Assembly: GCF_003255815.1 (NCBI RefSeq) | Contig: NC_037689.1 | Span: 145,297,582 to 145,361,581 of the forward strand | Origin: Theropithecus gelada | Taxonomy: Eukaryota > Chordata > Mammalia > Primates > Cercopithecidae | Length of the DNA stretch: 64,000 nt | Reading direction: 5' to 3' | In this document: positions 1 through 13,180 of the stretch, one piece after another | Numbering within the stretch: position 1 is the first letter of the stretch | Layout of the letters: each line of letters starts with the position of its first letter | Notes under the pieces: generated by a model | Told to the model about the DNA's origin: nothing | Databases searched by the model: none | What the model saw: only the letters and a program-made list of their open reading frames with translations | Program-made: the position numbers and the translations under genes

Positions 1-668
1 CAATCCATGCAGCCTGGAACATAGGTAGGGGAAGGACTTAACAGACCTAGACTTAATAAAACACAGGAGCCCAAGAAGCTGTTATTCTTGGACCTGATAA
101 AGTCCACAGTAAATTTCCCTGGCCGGAGTTGGGATTGGTTTTACTTAGAACCAAGAGACTCAGCACAATTACTGCAGATGCTGTTCGCTGCTTTGATAAG
201 ACCAGGCTCACTCACCATCCCTTTGTCAGACTCCACAATTGATACGGACATGCTGAGTCCCCTCAGCCCAGCAAAGCAAAGCATCTGAATGGATGCAAGC
301 ATGGCAGTCTCTCTTAGTGAATACTATAAATCAGTCTTACTGAATTTGCAGAACTCTCTGCACTTCCAAAGCCTGTCGGGATTGTACAGTTAAAGCTGGC
401 ACATACCGAAGATGAGAAAGAAAACATTCCCCTTGTACAAGATTTACTGGCATTGCCAGGAGGGAATGGTAGGCTACACTACCTTCCAATTCCACAACCC
501 TGTTAAGCCAGTGAGCAAATCCAGTGTCCTTGGCCCTAGATTACAGATCATTATGGATCATTGTGATTTTAACAGTGGCCGCCATGGCACTCACAGTGCC
601 TGATACACCAACAGATGACTGAACTGATTGCAGCCGTTACTGGCAATGTGGTATGTCCTAGAGCTATG
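1..668. other. intergenic DNA, nothing recognised
   Basis: No open reading frame longer than about 70 codons, no splice-like exon and no repeat family I can name. Base composition is ordinary for intergenic primate DNA. Confidence 0.5.
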
Positions 669-976
669 CTGTCCAGTTCTTAAGCCACTAAGCCACATAC
701 GGCTGTTGAGTACTTGAAATGTGCTCATCTGAATTAAGACGTGCTGAATATGTAGAATACATAAGAGATTTTGAAGAGTTGGTTTGGAAAGAAGAATGAA
801 AAATGTCTCTATTTTTTATATTTAGCTGTTGAAATATAAATATTTTAAATCTCTTGGGTTAACTAAAATATGCCATGAAAATTCATTATACCTATCTCTT
901 TTTTACTCTTTTTAGTAATGACCACTAGATAAGTTAAAATTACATATGTGGCTTACATTATATTTCAATTGGACAG
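669..976 (+). mobile_element. MER5/MER58-like hAT-Charlie non-autonomous DNA transposon
   Basis: The ends form imperfect terminal inverted repeats: ctgtccagtt at 669-678 and aattggacag at 967-976, whose reverse complement is ctgtccaatt (9 of 10 match). The internal phrases about a gene-free 'gttgagtacttgaaatgtg' block and the AT-rich core match my memory of this group of roughly 300-bp hAT relics. There is no coding capacity. A shorter relative lies at 27347. The subfamily name is uncertain. Confidence 0.6.
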
Positions 977-1059
977 AATTACTCTAGATATTACTAATGT
1001 TCTTCAAATTTCTCCAGAAAGAGAAGAAATATTTTGCTTTCACCTGACAGAACATTAAT

Positions 1060-3400
1060 TTCTGGTTTGTTGTGGGAATTTCACACTCCTCCAGCAAATA
1101 AGTGCAATTTATCAGTAATGGGTTGGGCAAGCCCATTCCATTATATTGATGACATTTTGGTAGTCCTCACTTTAGTGCATGCTCTCTAATCTAAGCACAA
1201 GTGTCCACAAGTGGCCTGGCCCTTGAATGAGTATAGATACCAGAGCCAGGCCACCCAACTACATGTCTTGGGGGCTGTATTAGGAACAGCCCAAAGAGAC
1301 ATCCCATAGCATAATAAGGAAAGTCTATTGGCCTTACAAACACTACCAAAAAAAAAAAAAAAGGAAAAAGCCTATGATCTGTTTGGCCTCTTTGGGTATT
1401 AGAGGCAGCACATCTCACATTTCAAAATGTTATTCAAGCATCTGTACATAGTCACCAGACTGGTAGCCAAATTTAAGTGGAGACCCCTACAGCAGGAAGC
1501 CTCAGAAGCAATACAATAAAATATAACCTGATTCCCATGGAGTTTTATGTATCTATGACAGGTCTTACATCTGATACACCTGGCAAAAAGACTGCCAATA
1601 CTGCGGTGGGAAATATCTCCACTGCTGAATGGTATGTGCCTTTTAAATGACAATTATTTGTCCATTATAAATCCCTGGCAGGGACTGTTGTCTCACTGAA
1701 GGGAAGTGATTGTCAGATCTAACATCCCCACTCTACAATGGGTTCACTGAACCAAATTTCATAAGATGAGTGTATCAGTGAGTGTATCCACCTGCCCCAG
1801 AGCGGTCAGGAAAACAGAAATCACACCACTAATTTTAACAGAGAGTTTGATGTAGGGATTGGTTAAACAGATATTATAGGGCTGAAAATGCAGAACAAGA
1901 ACATTAAGGTAATAGAGGTAGGATCTGCAGGAAGCATCTACCATCCTGAGGCCTGGTGGAATGAAGGGATGAAGCTGGTATGATGAGAACCCAAAGCTCA
2001 AAGGAGAGGCTCATGGAATTAAAACTCCAGACCTTTAGGAAAGGGACACTGCTTAGTTAGTACTGGTATCTTGAAGGCAGACCCTCATGGGGATTGGACT
2101 TAGACCACTGAGGAGAGGGTGTCAGCCAACTGGCTGACGCTGGTGTCTGAGGAGGCATGATGATACTGGCTCAGAGAGTGTGGAGGTGTGGAGGGAAAAA
2201 TCTGGGAACTGGATTCAAGTGATGCTACTAAACAAACTGTTTCTACCAGAGTGAAGAACCATCATCTTCAAGTCTCCTTCTAGAACCCCTTGTTGTCAGA
2301 ACCTAATAGGAAGCCGCTGGTGAAGGAAAAATGTGATGTGCAGAGTCTCAGCCCCAGCATCACAGAGCAGATTATGGAAGGATAGTTTGGAACTGAGAGA
2401 CAATAATTTAATAATTGGCAGAGTGTGACAAGCTAAAGAAATGTGAAATGGAAATAGTACATCCAATTGAGAGTCAAGCCAACTGCAAGGATAAGTGGTT
2501 GCCTATGCAGTAGGTATGGAGAAAGCTTTACTCCAGCTTTGCCTGAGCAACTGGCTCAATGATGGCTTCAATTTCAATGGAATACTAAGCGATTGGTTAT
2601 AATGATGATAAGTGTTGATGTCCCATGGTACTGGCTGCTCTGCATAATTAATAGAAGTACTTCAAGTGGTGCTTTTGGGCAATAAAACATTCTGCTCCTT
2701 GAATGAAAAAGTCTTTACATAGACATGGGCTGCTGCTACTGGCTTTGCTCTTAGGTCAGGATGTTGGACCACCCAGGATGAGACCATTAAAGTCAGACTC
2801 ATGTGGTGCTCCCTATGGAAACAGATGCAACTCATCCACAGGCTCAATTAATAAGTTACATATGTATTTGTTTCTTAAAAAAGGCCACATCCTGAGAAAA
2901 GCAAAACATTTGGAATGAGAAAGTCAATTGAGCCTGTGAGACATCCTATTTATGGTGACCTACTAAATCCAGATTTAGACCCACCACAGAAACAAAACCA
3001 TCATGAAGGGCTGTCATACAGAAGTCAGAACTAACTCATACTGGCAGATTTACTTTATAGGCCCCCCCGCCCCTATGTAGGGCCATATAGTGGGTCCTGA
3101 CTGCTTTAGATACACTCTAGGTATGGGGTTGCTTTCCACCTGTGCCAGTCAGATGGCACACATAAAGTGTGTGACTGACTTTACTACCTTTGTCATGTGT
3201 TAACATGTTCTTACATGATACAATATGACAACTCATTTATGGCCAGTGTCAAACAACAATGGGCCAATGAGTCTGTCGGCATGGAATTCACTGGCACTCC
3301 TATGCTTCTTTCCACTCTCATTCAACAGGTGAAATAAAGTGCTAGAATGGCCAGCTTAAGGAACAATCACACTGGCCACTTTAAGAACAAATTCTGTAAG
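1060..3400 (+). mobile_element. decayed ERVL-like pol segment (RT, RNase H, integrase remnants)
   Basis: Read on the + strand with frameshifts, this stretch has the order expected of retroviral pol. A reverse-transcriptase catalytic box Y-I-D-D is encoded at 1142-1153. An RNase H-like stretch lies near 1600-1720. An integrase-core-like stretch lies near 3040-3330. Frames are broken by stops and indels throughout, and about 1760-2950 does not match pol and probably contains other inserted or diverged DNA. The style resembles class III (ERVL) elements. It is an ancient non-functional fossil, and its borders are approximate. Confidence 0.5.
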
Positions 3401-3448
3401 GCTGACTAGCACAATTCTCATTAGCTGTATACACTGCCATATTCCATG

Positions 3449-3720
3449 TGTTAGTTCAGGTCCTCTGAGAAGCAGATGTCAAGACAGAATTAAATGTGCA
3501 AGATATTTTGGGGTGAGAGTCCATGACAGATTAAAGGGGAGGGAGCCAGAGAACATCAAGAGAGAATTTAGACCATGATACAGATCTAACACTGATGAAG
3601 GATAGGGAAGAAAGAAGGACTGGGTAGGGAGATCCTCAACTATAGTGCAGTTTCAAGTAAGTTTCAACCAGGTTGATGAGGAGTGCTTGATCTGAAGTCA
3701 TCTATTAAAAAAGTTCTACT
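3449..3720 (+). repeat. possible old LTR-type repeat
   Basis: The phrase tgttagttcaggtcctctga followed by agcagatgtcaagacagaat resembles the start of a common old LTR or LTR-like repeat. I cannot name the family. Low confidence. Confidence 0.3.
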
Positions 3721-3945
3721 TACAAGAATCGTTCTGCATTTGCATTAGTACCTCCACTATGCTAAATTAGTGGCTAATTATTGGCTGAAAGTAGCCTGAA
3801 GGAAGCACAACCTTGGTGCATACACAGTGGTGGATCCAGAAGGGTAGCATCTGGGGCTGTCAGTCAATTATGCTCTCCACAATAGGAGACTGAAGTGGTA
3901 CACTTTGGTGGCCACCACATTATGTAATAATAATTCCCCTCTTTT

Positions 3946-4071
3946 TTATTTTAAGAAATGAGGTCTCACTCTGTTGCCCAGGCTGGTCTTGAACTCCTGA
4001 GCTTAAGTGATTCTCTACCTTGGCCTCCCAAAGTGCTAGAATTACAGGCATAAGCCACCACACCCGGCCAA
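3946..4071 (-). repeat. free left Alu monomer (FLAM-type)
   Basis: Reads as a minus-strand Alu left arm: the reverse complement begins ggccgggtgtggtggcttat and ends before a T-rich stretch. Only about 125 bp are present and the right arm is absent. It goes directly from gttgcccaggctgg to tcttgaactcctgag, the arrangement of free left monomers, which predate dimeric Alus. Confidence 0.7.
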
Positions 4072-5820
4072 ATTCCCTTCTTTTTTGGTCCCGCATTAAC
4101 CATGATGAATAGCTGCGAGGATTGTCTGCATGGATCACAGAAATGTGGATGAACATACATTTGGATGCTCTTTTCTTTTTTTCTTTTTTCATTGAAATGG
4201 CATCTGGTGACCTTTCCCCTGCCCCCCACATCCCCAGACAACTCTGAATCTGGGACTGCCACATACCTCGTCTGCAATTTGAGAACACTGCCGTGGTTCT
4301 CATGCTCATGTAATTAGTCACCTCTGTGCTGTAACCATCTTCCTGGATCTTAAGAGGTTGCCTTTGATAAAGGGATTGTTATCCCCATGGTCTCTGCAGA
4401 GATTTTCATTCTAGGAAATAAAAGAAAGTCTGGTTCTTTCCTGAGGGTAGCTGACAGACCCTGACTGGTTGGGCATGGGGGCGAATTCAACCCTGAGAAG
4501 CAAGTAGAGGATCAAGGGGCAAAAAACTTCTCTGTTTTCCTATTCCAGATAAGGGACAGACTATACCTGTCTGAGGCAGTGACCCGTAGTGCCAACTATT
4601 ACAAAGCTATATCTGTCACTCCCAACTGGATTTGGCTATGGGGAATCATATTAGCATCCCACTATCAAATGATGCCTCAAGTATTGCTCCTATAGGCAAG
4701 AGGCCTCAGCCACCATTTTCCTTGGCCTTCTACACTCATGTGTCTATCCCCTGTGATGTCCATACCAAATGAATGCAGAGGATCATCTTGGACCCAACTC
4801 CAAGTAGCATTTGTGTACCTCTTGCCCGCTTTCAGGATTAGTTTTTCTGTGCAGTCAAGATAGCTTCCTTTGCCTTCCTGCCTTTCCCTTTAAAGGGTTG
4901 TCCACTTCCTGAGGGTAGTCATACAACTCTTCAAAAAACAAAGAAGGAGTGGGCGCAGACTATATCTTCAGCTTCTGGCACCATCAGTAGGTTCTCCTTG
5001 GGAGCATTATGGACACAGTTTGTTGTTATTTTACATGGGTTTTTCTCTCATCAAGAGGTGTTCGTAAGGCTTACCAGGAGAGATTACCGATGAGACAGCT
5101 GGAGAGCTCACTATCAAAGATGTGGACTCTCTAACTCAGATTGTTAGACATCTGCATAACTTTGGATTGTTTACTAACTAGGCAATGTGCATTGTGGTCA
5201 ACTCGATTCTGGGTGAATACTTCAATACAAGTAGAGCTATCACTCAGCAACTGGTGGAGTTAGCCACACGGCTCCAAAACACTCCCAATCTAAGCCTTGG
5301 ATCTTTTTCTCATAGTTTGGCCTGCGCTCCATGACTAGAAGTCTCAGAGAACTCTACAGGTTTTTATTTTAAACTTTGTACTATTATTTAGGACCTTCCT
5401 TATTTTACACAATTTCCTTTGGCATAGTCACAAACTCCAGAAATCACATTGAAAAATCCAATTGATGTTTAGTCCCAGTGGGCAAGCACATCTCCCAGAA
5501 GAACAGGAACCCATGTACTTCATCTTACTAACACTTTGGCCTTTACGTTACTCCCAATTAAACCTATTCATATGCCTATTCCATATAACACAATAGTGTA
5601 TTCTTCCACTCACCTTTCAAAGACAGACTAAACCGGCAAAACTAGAGGCAGAAAGATCAGGTTGTTGAAATTATGAGCCAATGCTAAGGTAGTGAGAATG
5701 GAAAAGAATTACGAGATTCTTATGACATTTAGGAGATGGGATCAGTGAGACTTGCTGATTATTATGTGGGGACAAAGGGGAAGGGAAAAAATTAGGGTTA
5801 TGATTTACAATTTCTTTTGG
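4072..5820. other. intergenic DNA, mostly unassigned
   Basis: No gene recognised. About 4440-5340 has loosely protein-like stretches that might continue the endoviral remnant upstream, but I could not match them to a known retroviral domain. Confidence 0.4.
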
Positions 5821-5824
5821 AGAA

Positions 5825-6430
5825 ATAGATTTATTCATTCAACTGATGTTTATTGACTGTATACCATGAGTCAGGCAGCATGTTTGATGCTGGGGATACA
5901 GAAGAAAAATACACTGGGAGACAAAAATTAACATAAAATAAAAGAACAATTACAGAGACAAATAGATATAATGTGCCTCCTCATATGATGCACTGACAAG
6001 GATACAACCTCACTTCTGTAGTGTTCCTGCTAAAAAATGAATAAACTGAAATTAATCCTATGGAAACATCAGACAAGTCCAAATATATGAACGTTTTACA
6101 AAATAAATTGCTTGCACTCCTCATAATTATTGAAGTCATAAAAGACAAAGAAATACTGGGAAACTATTTCAGGCCAAAGGATACTAAAAATATATGGTAA
6201 TTAAGTGTCACATGATCCTGGATTGGACTTTGAACCAGAAAATGTTGTCTTTTATCATAAATGACATTATTGGAACGATTGGCTAAATATGAATAAAGTC
6301 TGCAAATTACACAATGTGACAATGCTAACTTCCTAATTTCAAAGATTGTACTGTGGTTATGTAAGAGAATGTTCTTGGTTTTAGGAAATACACACTAAAG
6401 TGTTTAGAAGGAAAAGGCTGAGATATTGGC
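5825..6430 (+). repeat. ancient interspersed repeat fragments (L1ME-like 3' end)
   Basis: The phrase gatcctggattggactttgaaccag and the later tgtactgtggttatgtaaga gaatgttct pattern match a common ancient LINE-type 3' end as I remember it. The preceding stretch (5830-5950, tattcattcaactgatgttt and following) is another recurrent ancient repeat. Family names are uncertain and there is no coding potential. Confidence 0.4.
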
Positions 6431-6464
6431 TGAAAGAAGGCATAAGCAGTAGCAGAGCAACCAA

Positions 6465-6690
6465 GCGTGCTTAGGCTCTGGAGTTAACTACCTGGATTCT
6501 AACCCCAGCACAGCAATTTGCTACCTATGAGACTTTGGGCAAGTTATTTAAGCATTCTACAAATTAAATTTTCTCATGAGTAAAATGGACGATGCTTATA
6601 ACCCCTACCCCATAGACGTGGTATGAGGGTGAAATTAGTGAGCATATGTGAAGCACTTAGGCTCATGCCTGGCATGTATGTGTCATCAAT
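6465..6690 (+). repeat. MIR SINE
   Basis: Core pattern of a mammalian-wide interspersed repeat: 'ctggattctaaccccagc', then 'gactttgggcaagttattta', then 'gaagcacttaggctcatgcc'. Diverged and lacking a young poly(A) tail. Confidence 0.7.
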
Positions 6691-7104
6691 GCTGGCTGTA
6701 CTTAAGCTATTTTCCCTGTGTCCTGTGAATACAGAGGGAAATGTGACACAGCCTCCTTCTTCAAGAAGACACAGTGTAGTGGGAAAAATAACAAAGTTAA
6801 TAGACAATAATAAAACCATGTGATGAGTACCCTGCTCTGGACTTGAGCTGAAAGCTGCTGAGCTGGAGCAATAAATTCTGTGGGGGGATGTCAGGAGGGG
6901 TTTCACAGAGGGCTTATGATTTAAATTGGATCAAGAGATGTGAACAGAAGTTTGCCCAAACTACGCATCTCTCACTTCTGCCAGGCCAAGGGCATCATTG
7001 AAACTCTGTATAAGCACAGAGTTCTAGAAGAGTATTGCGTACTATAGTGTATGCATAAGATATGCAGTAGTGTAGCATGGGATATGCAATAGAAGGGACA
7101 GACT

Positions 7105-7325
7105 TACCTACCAGGTGTGTGGAGAGCATTGACTGCCAGTCTTGTTGATACAGGTTCAGATCCCAGCTTAAATATCAATGGTAGCTTTGAGCAACTCATG
7201 AAACTTCTCTGAACCTGTTTCCTTTCCAAAATGGAGATACTAACGTTTACCTCAGAGTTCCTATGAGGATTAATGTAAAGTGCTTAGCACAATGCTCAGC
7301 ACATGGCCTGTGTTCAATAATGGAT
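7105..7325 (+). repeat. MIR SINE
   Basis: A second MIR in the same orientation: 'ggttcagatcccagcttaaa', 'cttctctgaacctgtttcct', 'ctatgaggattaatgtaaag', 'tgcttagcacaatgctcagc' and a final 'tgttcaataatgg'. Strongly diverged. Confidence 0.7.
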
Positions 7326-7332
7326 AGCAATT

Positions 7333-8511
7333 AGTAATAATACTGGTATTAGACATTTCCAGGGCCCCCCAAATTTCCTGGTTCTCCTTTTCTTCTAGGT
7401 ACATACTTCCCTGAGAGAACATGGCCCTGTACCTTCCTTTGGATAATAAAGTGGAAGTGGAAAGGATACATGTCCTTTCTGACTGGAGCCATTGAAGAGG
7501 CAGTATGGTTTGATTCTCTGCATACTCTTCCCCTGATACAACAATTTGGAAGTTCAAGTTGGAATGGCAGCATCATAAAATGGTGATATCTCTGTCAGCA
7601 AAGGTCTCAGGAACGATCAGCAGTGTCCCTGCCAACCTGTGTTGGGCATGTATCATGCGCAAGCAACAAACCTTTGCTGCTTTAAGGCACTGAGATTTTG
7701 GAGTTTCATCATCTTTAGCCACACTTGGAAACCCTGAAGAATTGGGAACTATTCTAAACACATTCATGTCTCATGCCAACCTCCGAATAAGGGAAAGTGG
7801 GCACTCTTTACCTCTCCTACCTTGTTGATGGGGTGACAAAATTAGGGGCAAGGTTTGGCAGTAACTTAGCTTAACAGAGGAATCCCAACTCAATATAAAC
7901 AAAGAAAAAACGCCAGGCAGATGTATGGCCACTTAAAGACATAGTGACTCAGAAAAGCTCCCAAACAGTTCATAGAGGAGGCAGTAAATATTGAGCATAT
8001 ATTTATCTCTTCATTTAAACTAACTGAATTATTTTTCATATTCAAGCACTATAGGATTAATGATATTGTAACCAAACCTTATTGGAAAGTATAAGATGGG
8101 GATTGAACCTGGTCTGAGGATGATATTTAAGTTGAGGCCTGAAGGAGGAAGAGGAGCTAGCTACGTGAAAAGAAGAAGAAAGCATGTACAAAGGCAGGAG
8201 ACAGCATCAGGAGTCTGGGGAAGTTTGGTTTGGTCATAACATATGAATGAGGGAGAGGGGGCAAGAGCTTAGGCTAGGGTGGTAAGCAAGGTACAGAGAA
8301 AGTGAGTGTTCATAAACCAGGGAAAGGAATTTGGATTGTTGGGGCAATCACCAGCAGTTGAAGGATATTAAGCAAGAGAGTGACATAATCAGGTTTACAA
8401 TTTTACAAGTACACAAGAGTTTCAGTGTGGTGAATGGATTGAAATGAGCAAGACCACAGGAGGAGAGAGTGCAGAGCCCTGAATTAATTAGAGATATAGT
8501 GTATCAAGTGT
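7333..8511. other. intergenic DNA with possible old LTR fragment
   Basis: About 7340-7770 contains tgctttaaggcactgagatt, a phrase common near the 3' end of MaLR/ERVL LTRs, so an old LTR is likely but not bounded. From 7770 to 8511 I recognise nothing specific and see no gene. Confidence 0.35.
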
Positions 8512-8548
8512 ATCAGTCAGGGTTCCCTACAGAAACAGACCCAGTATT

Positions 8549-8572
8549 TTGTGTGTGTGTGTGTGTGTGTGT
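8549..8572 (+). repeat. (GT)n microsatellite
   Basis: About eleven GT dinucleotides in a row, inside the old repeat that starts at 8512. Probably length-polymorphic. Confidence 0.9.
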
Positions 8573-8845
8573 AAAAAATATAAAGTACATAATGTATAAA
8601 ATATATATTGTATACATATTAGATCAGAGATTTATTTAAGGAATCAGCTTATGCAATTGTGGGAGCTGGCAAGTTCAAAATTCATAGGGTAGACTGGCAT
8701 GCTGGAAACTCAGACAGGACTCCATGCTGGAGTCTACAGGCAGAATTTCTTTTTCTTCAAGGAAACCCAAAATTTTCAACTAATTGGATAAGGTCAACCC
8801 AAATTATCAACAGTAATATCCTTAACTTGAAATCAATTTAAACCG

Positions 8846-9230
8846 CACCCATTCATTACACCATATACAAAAATTAACACAAGATGGATTAAAGACTTAA
8901 TGTAAAACCCCAAACTATAAACACTCTGGATGACAACGTAGGAAATACCATTCTGGACATAGGAACTGGCAAAAGTTTCATGACTAAGATGCCAAAAGCA
9001 ATCACAACAAAAGCAAAAATTGACAAATGGGATCTAATTAAAATAAAGACCTTCTGTAGAGCAAAAGAAACTATCAACAGAATAAACAGACAATCAACAG
9101 AATGGGAAAATTTTTTTGCAAACCACATATCTCACAAAAGTCTAATGTCCCGTATCTATAGTTTACTTATATAACAAACCTGTATATGTACCCCAAGTTT
9201 TGTTTTAACTTAAAACAAAAGTTAAAAAAA
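8846..9230 (+). mobile_element. internally deleted, 5'-truncated L1
   Basis: The sequence from 'ttacaccatatacaaaaatt' to about 9158 matches the ORF2 C-terminal region of the other L1s here (compare 42147-42450). It then jumps directly to the extreme 3' end, 'ataacaaacctgtatatgta', and an A-rich tail. By comparison with the L1 at 41866, about 0.8 kb between these points is missing. Inserted into the repeat starting at 8512. Confidence 0.75.
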
Positions 9231-9352
9231 TTCAGTTGATTGTAGATTTAACCTCATCTACAAAATACCTTCAAGTAATACCTAGTCTAATGTTTGAATA
9301 ACTTGGCACTATAGCCCAGCCAAGGTGACATTTAAAACTAACCATTGCAGGT

Positions 9353-10254
9353 AGTTTTGGAGGTAGAATAGACAGGTTTTGCTGATTGAATGAATGGAGA
9401 TTGAGGAATGTGGAAGAATCAAGGATGACTCAGATTTTTCACTTGAGCAACTGGATAAAGGATATCACTGCCGATTAGGTTAGAGAAAGGTGAAGAAAGT
9501 GCAGGATTGTGGTGGATAACCATTCAATTTTGGATATGAGTAGTTTTAAGCGTTTTCAAGTTATCCAAGCAGAGATATTTAAGTGGGGATCAGTAGAGAG
9601 ATACATGTAAGCTGTAGTTTTGTAAGTCATTGGGATATCATGGCAAGTTAGCAATGGGAGTGCATGGGATCATTTGGGAAGATAGTGTAGAGTGAGGAAG
9701 GAAAAAGAAGAAGACCTAAAAGAAAGTCCTGAGGAAACCCAACACTTAGATGCCAAGTAGAAGAGGAATATTCATGAAAGCAAATGAAAAACGCAGCCAG
9801 ATATGTAAGAAAGCAAGGAGATAAACAACTGAAAACACCAAAGAGAGAGCGACTGCTTCATGGGGGGAGCAGATTTATTGCCATCATTTTTCTTGTAGAC
9901 TTCAGGGAGCCAGAAAAGGCATTCAAGTAGGAAGAATCATTTGACTGCAATGAGCAGGGTAGATTCAAACTATGAGACCCTATTAGTTGAGAGGTTATTT
10001 AGGGACCATTTTCTAGCCAAGGGAAGAAATAACAAGGGTCTGATCCAGGACTGTTGATACAGGAATAGAAGGGAGGAATGGGCTTGAGAAGTATTTTGAA
10101 GCAAAATCAACAGGTGTCTAATTGGATATGAGCAATAAAAAGTCCAAAATGACCCAGAGGTCTTAAGTGGAAGAGACCAGAAGAAGGGTAGGAAGTCAGA
10201 AGGAGATATTATCTTAGGAGGAAAATATTTGAAGGTTAAGTTTGGACATAGTTT
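9353..10254. other. intergenic DNA, nothing recognised
   Basis: No gene, RNA or nameable repeat. Moderately purine-rich on the + strand. Confidence 0.4.
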
Positions 10255-10625
10255 TAGGTGCGGCAAAGTATTTATCTGTTTCCCAAATGTGCCATATCTA
10301 TCATACCCGTTCATTTTTCTAAGTCTGTCTTCAGACTCCTCCATGAAAAACACCTTTCCCTTCTTGTTTGCTTGGACATTATCTACTCAATCTTCAAAGC
10401 CCAAGTGAAATGTCACTTCTTAGTAGTTTTCACTGACGATTCCAGGCTGAATTAATTGCATCCTCCATAGTGTTCCTGCAGCACTGTGTTCAAAACTTTG
10501 TTTTTAAGAGCATTCATCACATTGGACTACAATTGTATTTTACATGCCTGTTTCCTACACTAGACTGGAGGTCCTAGAGCCAAAGGGTCTCTGCCTTAAT
10601 CTGTCTGGTTCTTCTAGAAGTAAGA
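10255..10625 (+). repeat. LINE L2 3' region
   Basis: The pattern 'cttcaaagcccaagtgaaat gtcacttctt' followed by 'tagactggaggtcctagagc' and 'gtctctgccttaatctgtct' is the characteristic order of an L2 3' end. Ancient and diverged. Confidence 0.6.
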
Positions 10626-11965
10626 ACATTGAGCTTGCTTAGTTGATCTCCATCTTGGAGCTCAGGAAAGGGACAAGGTTAGGTATATGAATATTAAAGT
10701 GTCATTGATATAGAGGTGATCTCTAAAGAAATGGAAATAAATATATCATGCCTGGTTGTGGAGTGACTAAAGAATACAAGTAATAGATGGCAGTAGGACC
10801 AAATTTCAGGGAGTGTTTACATTTATCCAATAGGATGAGGATCAGGAGAATGTGAGAATTGAGCTTTGTCTGACAATTATGCATTAAAATATATTTATTG
10901 GGGAAATACTATGACCTATTTAATATTCAGGCCTGAAAACACAGCAACAAATGAGGCAGACTAGTTCTCTTCTCTTGTAGAGCTTATAGGCCAGTAAGGA
11001 CACATAGATTCCCTGAGAAAAAGAGGGAAGTTAGGTGTTTCAAATGCTGCAAAGTGTTTGAGAAGGATAAATACTTTAGTGGCTTTCAAATCTGAAAAGT
11101 GGAAGCCAAAATAACCATGTAGCCAATTTCATTCTAAGAATAAAGGCCAAGGGTGTTGTAAAGGAAAGGAAGTTGCAGATTCAGGTGCAAAAGTATAGAA
11201 GGAAGAAATATAGACTTTAAAAAATGTAGTAGGCCCTTGAGATCCAAAAACTGGAGCAGGTGGTATAAACAGATAATGTGGGCTCCAAAAGAGGAAACTG
11301 ACCACAAGTATTGAAGCCATGGTTTGGGGTAGCAAAGAGGTCTAAGAAATTTACTGACCTCTTCTTTTCCCCTGGAAGTAGAAGGAGAAGCAGTGTCCAC
11401 TGAAGGGAGTTTCCAGCACAGTGGTTAACCCAGGGAGGATTAATCAGTTGGAAGCTAATTCAATGGGTAGGAAAGCAGAAGAAAAGAAAAAAATGTGAAG
11501 ATTTAGAGCAGCTTCTTTACATCGGGATGGAGATTTTAAAAGGCACAGTGGAAGAAGCTGATAGAGTGTGTAAGAAGTGGAGTGTGCTTGAGTGGTAGTA
11601 GTTCGGGGCGTAAACTGGGTGCATGTGAAGCTATTAAAGATGGTAGTGGCTTGCCCAACATCCAAACCTCTTCAAGTATGCCTTCCTACACTGCAGAAGG
11701 AAGAAAGCTAAAAAGCCACATTTTCCAGATTCCTATGCAGACAAAATTTTGGACGTGATTTTAGTACAACCAACCAGTTGTAATTACATTATGCGTGATT
11801 TCCAAACTGAGCCAAACGGGAAGGAAGTGGCATGCAAGACATCCATTTTGCTGGTGAGGGTCTGGAGCCAATAGTTCTGGCAGCAGGTTCCTTATCCCCA
11901 GATCTCAGCAAACTACGGTTTTCCTAGAACCAACCATTCTAGAACTGACTTACTGAACCCCAGGC
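10626..11965. other. intergenic DNA, nothing recognised
   Basis: No gene seen. About 10890-11010 resembles a recurrent ancient repeat (phrases about aacacagcaacaaatgaggc). The remainder is unassigned. Confidence 0.4.
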
Positions 11966-12830
11966 AAAGTACATGAACAGATACTTCCCAAAAGAAGGTA
12001 TATAAGTGGCCAAGAAACATATGAAAAACTGTCCAACATCACTAATCATCAGAGAAATGCAAGTCAAATCCACTGTGAGATATCATGTTGCATCAGTCAG
12101 AACTGCTATTATTTAAAATGTCAAAAATTAACAGATGCTGGCAGGGCTGTGGAGAAAAGGGAATACTTATACACTGTTGGTGGGTATGAAAAGTAGTTCA
12201 GCCACTGTGGAAAGTAGTTTGGAGATTTCTCAGAGAACTAAAATAAAACTACCATTAGATCCAGCAATCCCATTACTGGGTATATAACCAAAGGAATATA
12301 AATAATTCTACCAAAAACACACATGTACTCATATGCTCATCACAGCACTATTCACAATAGCAAAGACATGAAATCTATCTAGGTGTCCATCAATATTGGA
12401 TTGGATAAAGAAAATGTGGTACATATACACCATGGAATACTATGCAGCCACAAAAAGGAATGAAATCATGTCCTTTGCAGAAACATGGATGACACTGAAG
12501 GCCATTATCCTGAGCAAATTAACACAGGAACAGAAAACCAAATACTGCATGTTCTCAGCTATATGTGGGAGCTAAACATTGGGTACACATGGACATAAAA
12601 ATGTGAGCAATAAACACTGGGGACTACTGGGGGTGGGTAAAGGGAAGGGGAAAAGGGCTGAAAAGCTACCTATTGGATACTATACTGACTACATGGGTGA
12701 CTGAATCTCTTATAACCCAAATCTCAGCATCATGCAATATACCCATGTAACAAATCTGCACTTGTATCCCCTGAATCTAAATTAAAAGTTAAAATTACAA
12801 CAACAAAAATAAAAAATAACAAAAATATTT
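11966..12830 (+). mobile_element. 5'-truncated L1 (primate-age) 3' end
   Basis: Begins 'acatgaacagatacttccca', within the last quarter of ORF2, continues through 'tatgcagccacaaaaaggaa' and the 3' UTR, and ends in an A-rich tail near 12780-12830. ORF2 is interrupted by stops. Older than the L1 at 50624 by divergence. Confidence 0.8.
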
Positions 12831-13180
12831 GATTTAAAAATATATAATCTGGTAAAGAAACTGAAAGGACACAAAAGAATGGAAAGATATTTTATGCTTA
12901 TGAGTCACAATATTATTAAAATGACAATACCCTCCCAAAGCAACTTATAGATTCAATGCAATCCTTATCAAAATACCAATGATATTCTCCATAGAAATAG
13001 GAAAAAAATCCCTAAAAATTATGTGGAAACACAAAAGACTTAAATACCTAAAGCAATCCTGAGCAAAAAGAACAAAGCTAAAGGCATCACACTATTGGAC
13101 TTCAAAATTTACTACAAAGCTGTAATAACCAAGACAGCATGGTACTAGCATAAAAACAGACACACAGACTAATGGAGCAC

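Larger units (their letters stand above)
8512..9352 (+). repeat. old interspersed repeat split by an L1 insertion
   Basis: Starts gtgtatcagtcagggttccc and continues through 'aggaatcagcttatgcaatt' to about 8845. It resumes at about 9237 with 'gattgtagatttaacctcat' and ends near 'taaaactaaccattgca'. The two halves join into one element of a very common old family whose name I do not recall with certainty. The split is caused by the L1 fragment at 8846-9230. Confidence 0.55.

Noticed and set aside
8549..8618. Possible origin or regulatory AT/GT tract
   Set aside because: It is a simple GT microsatellite and AT-rich DNA within an old repeat.
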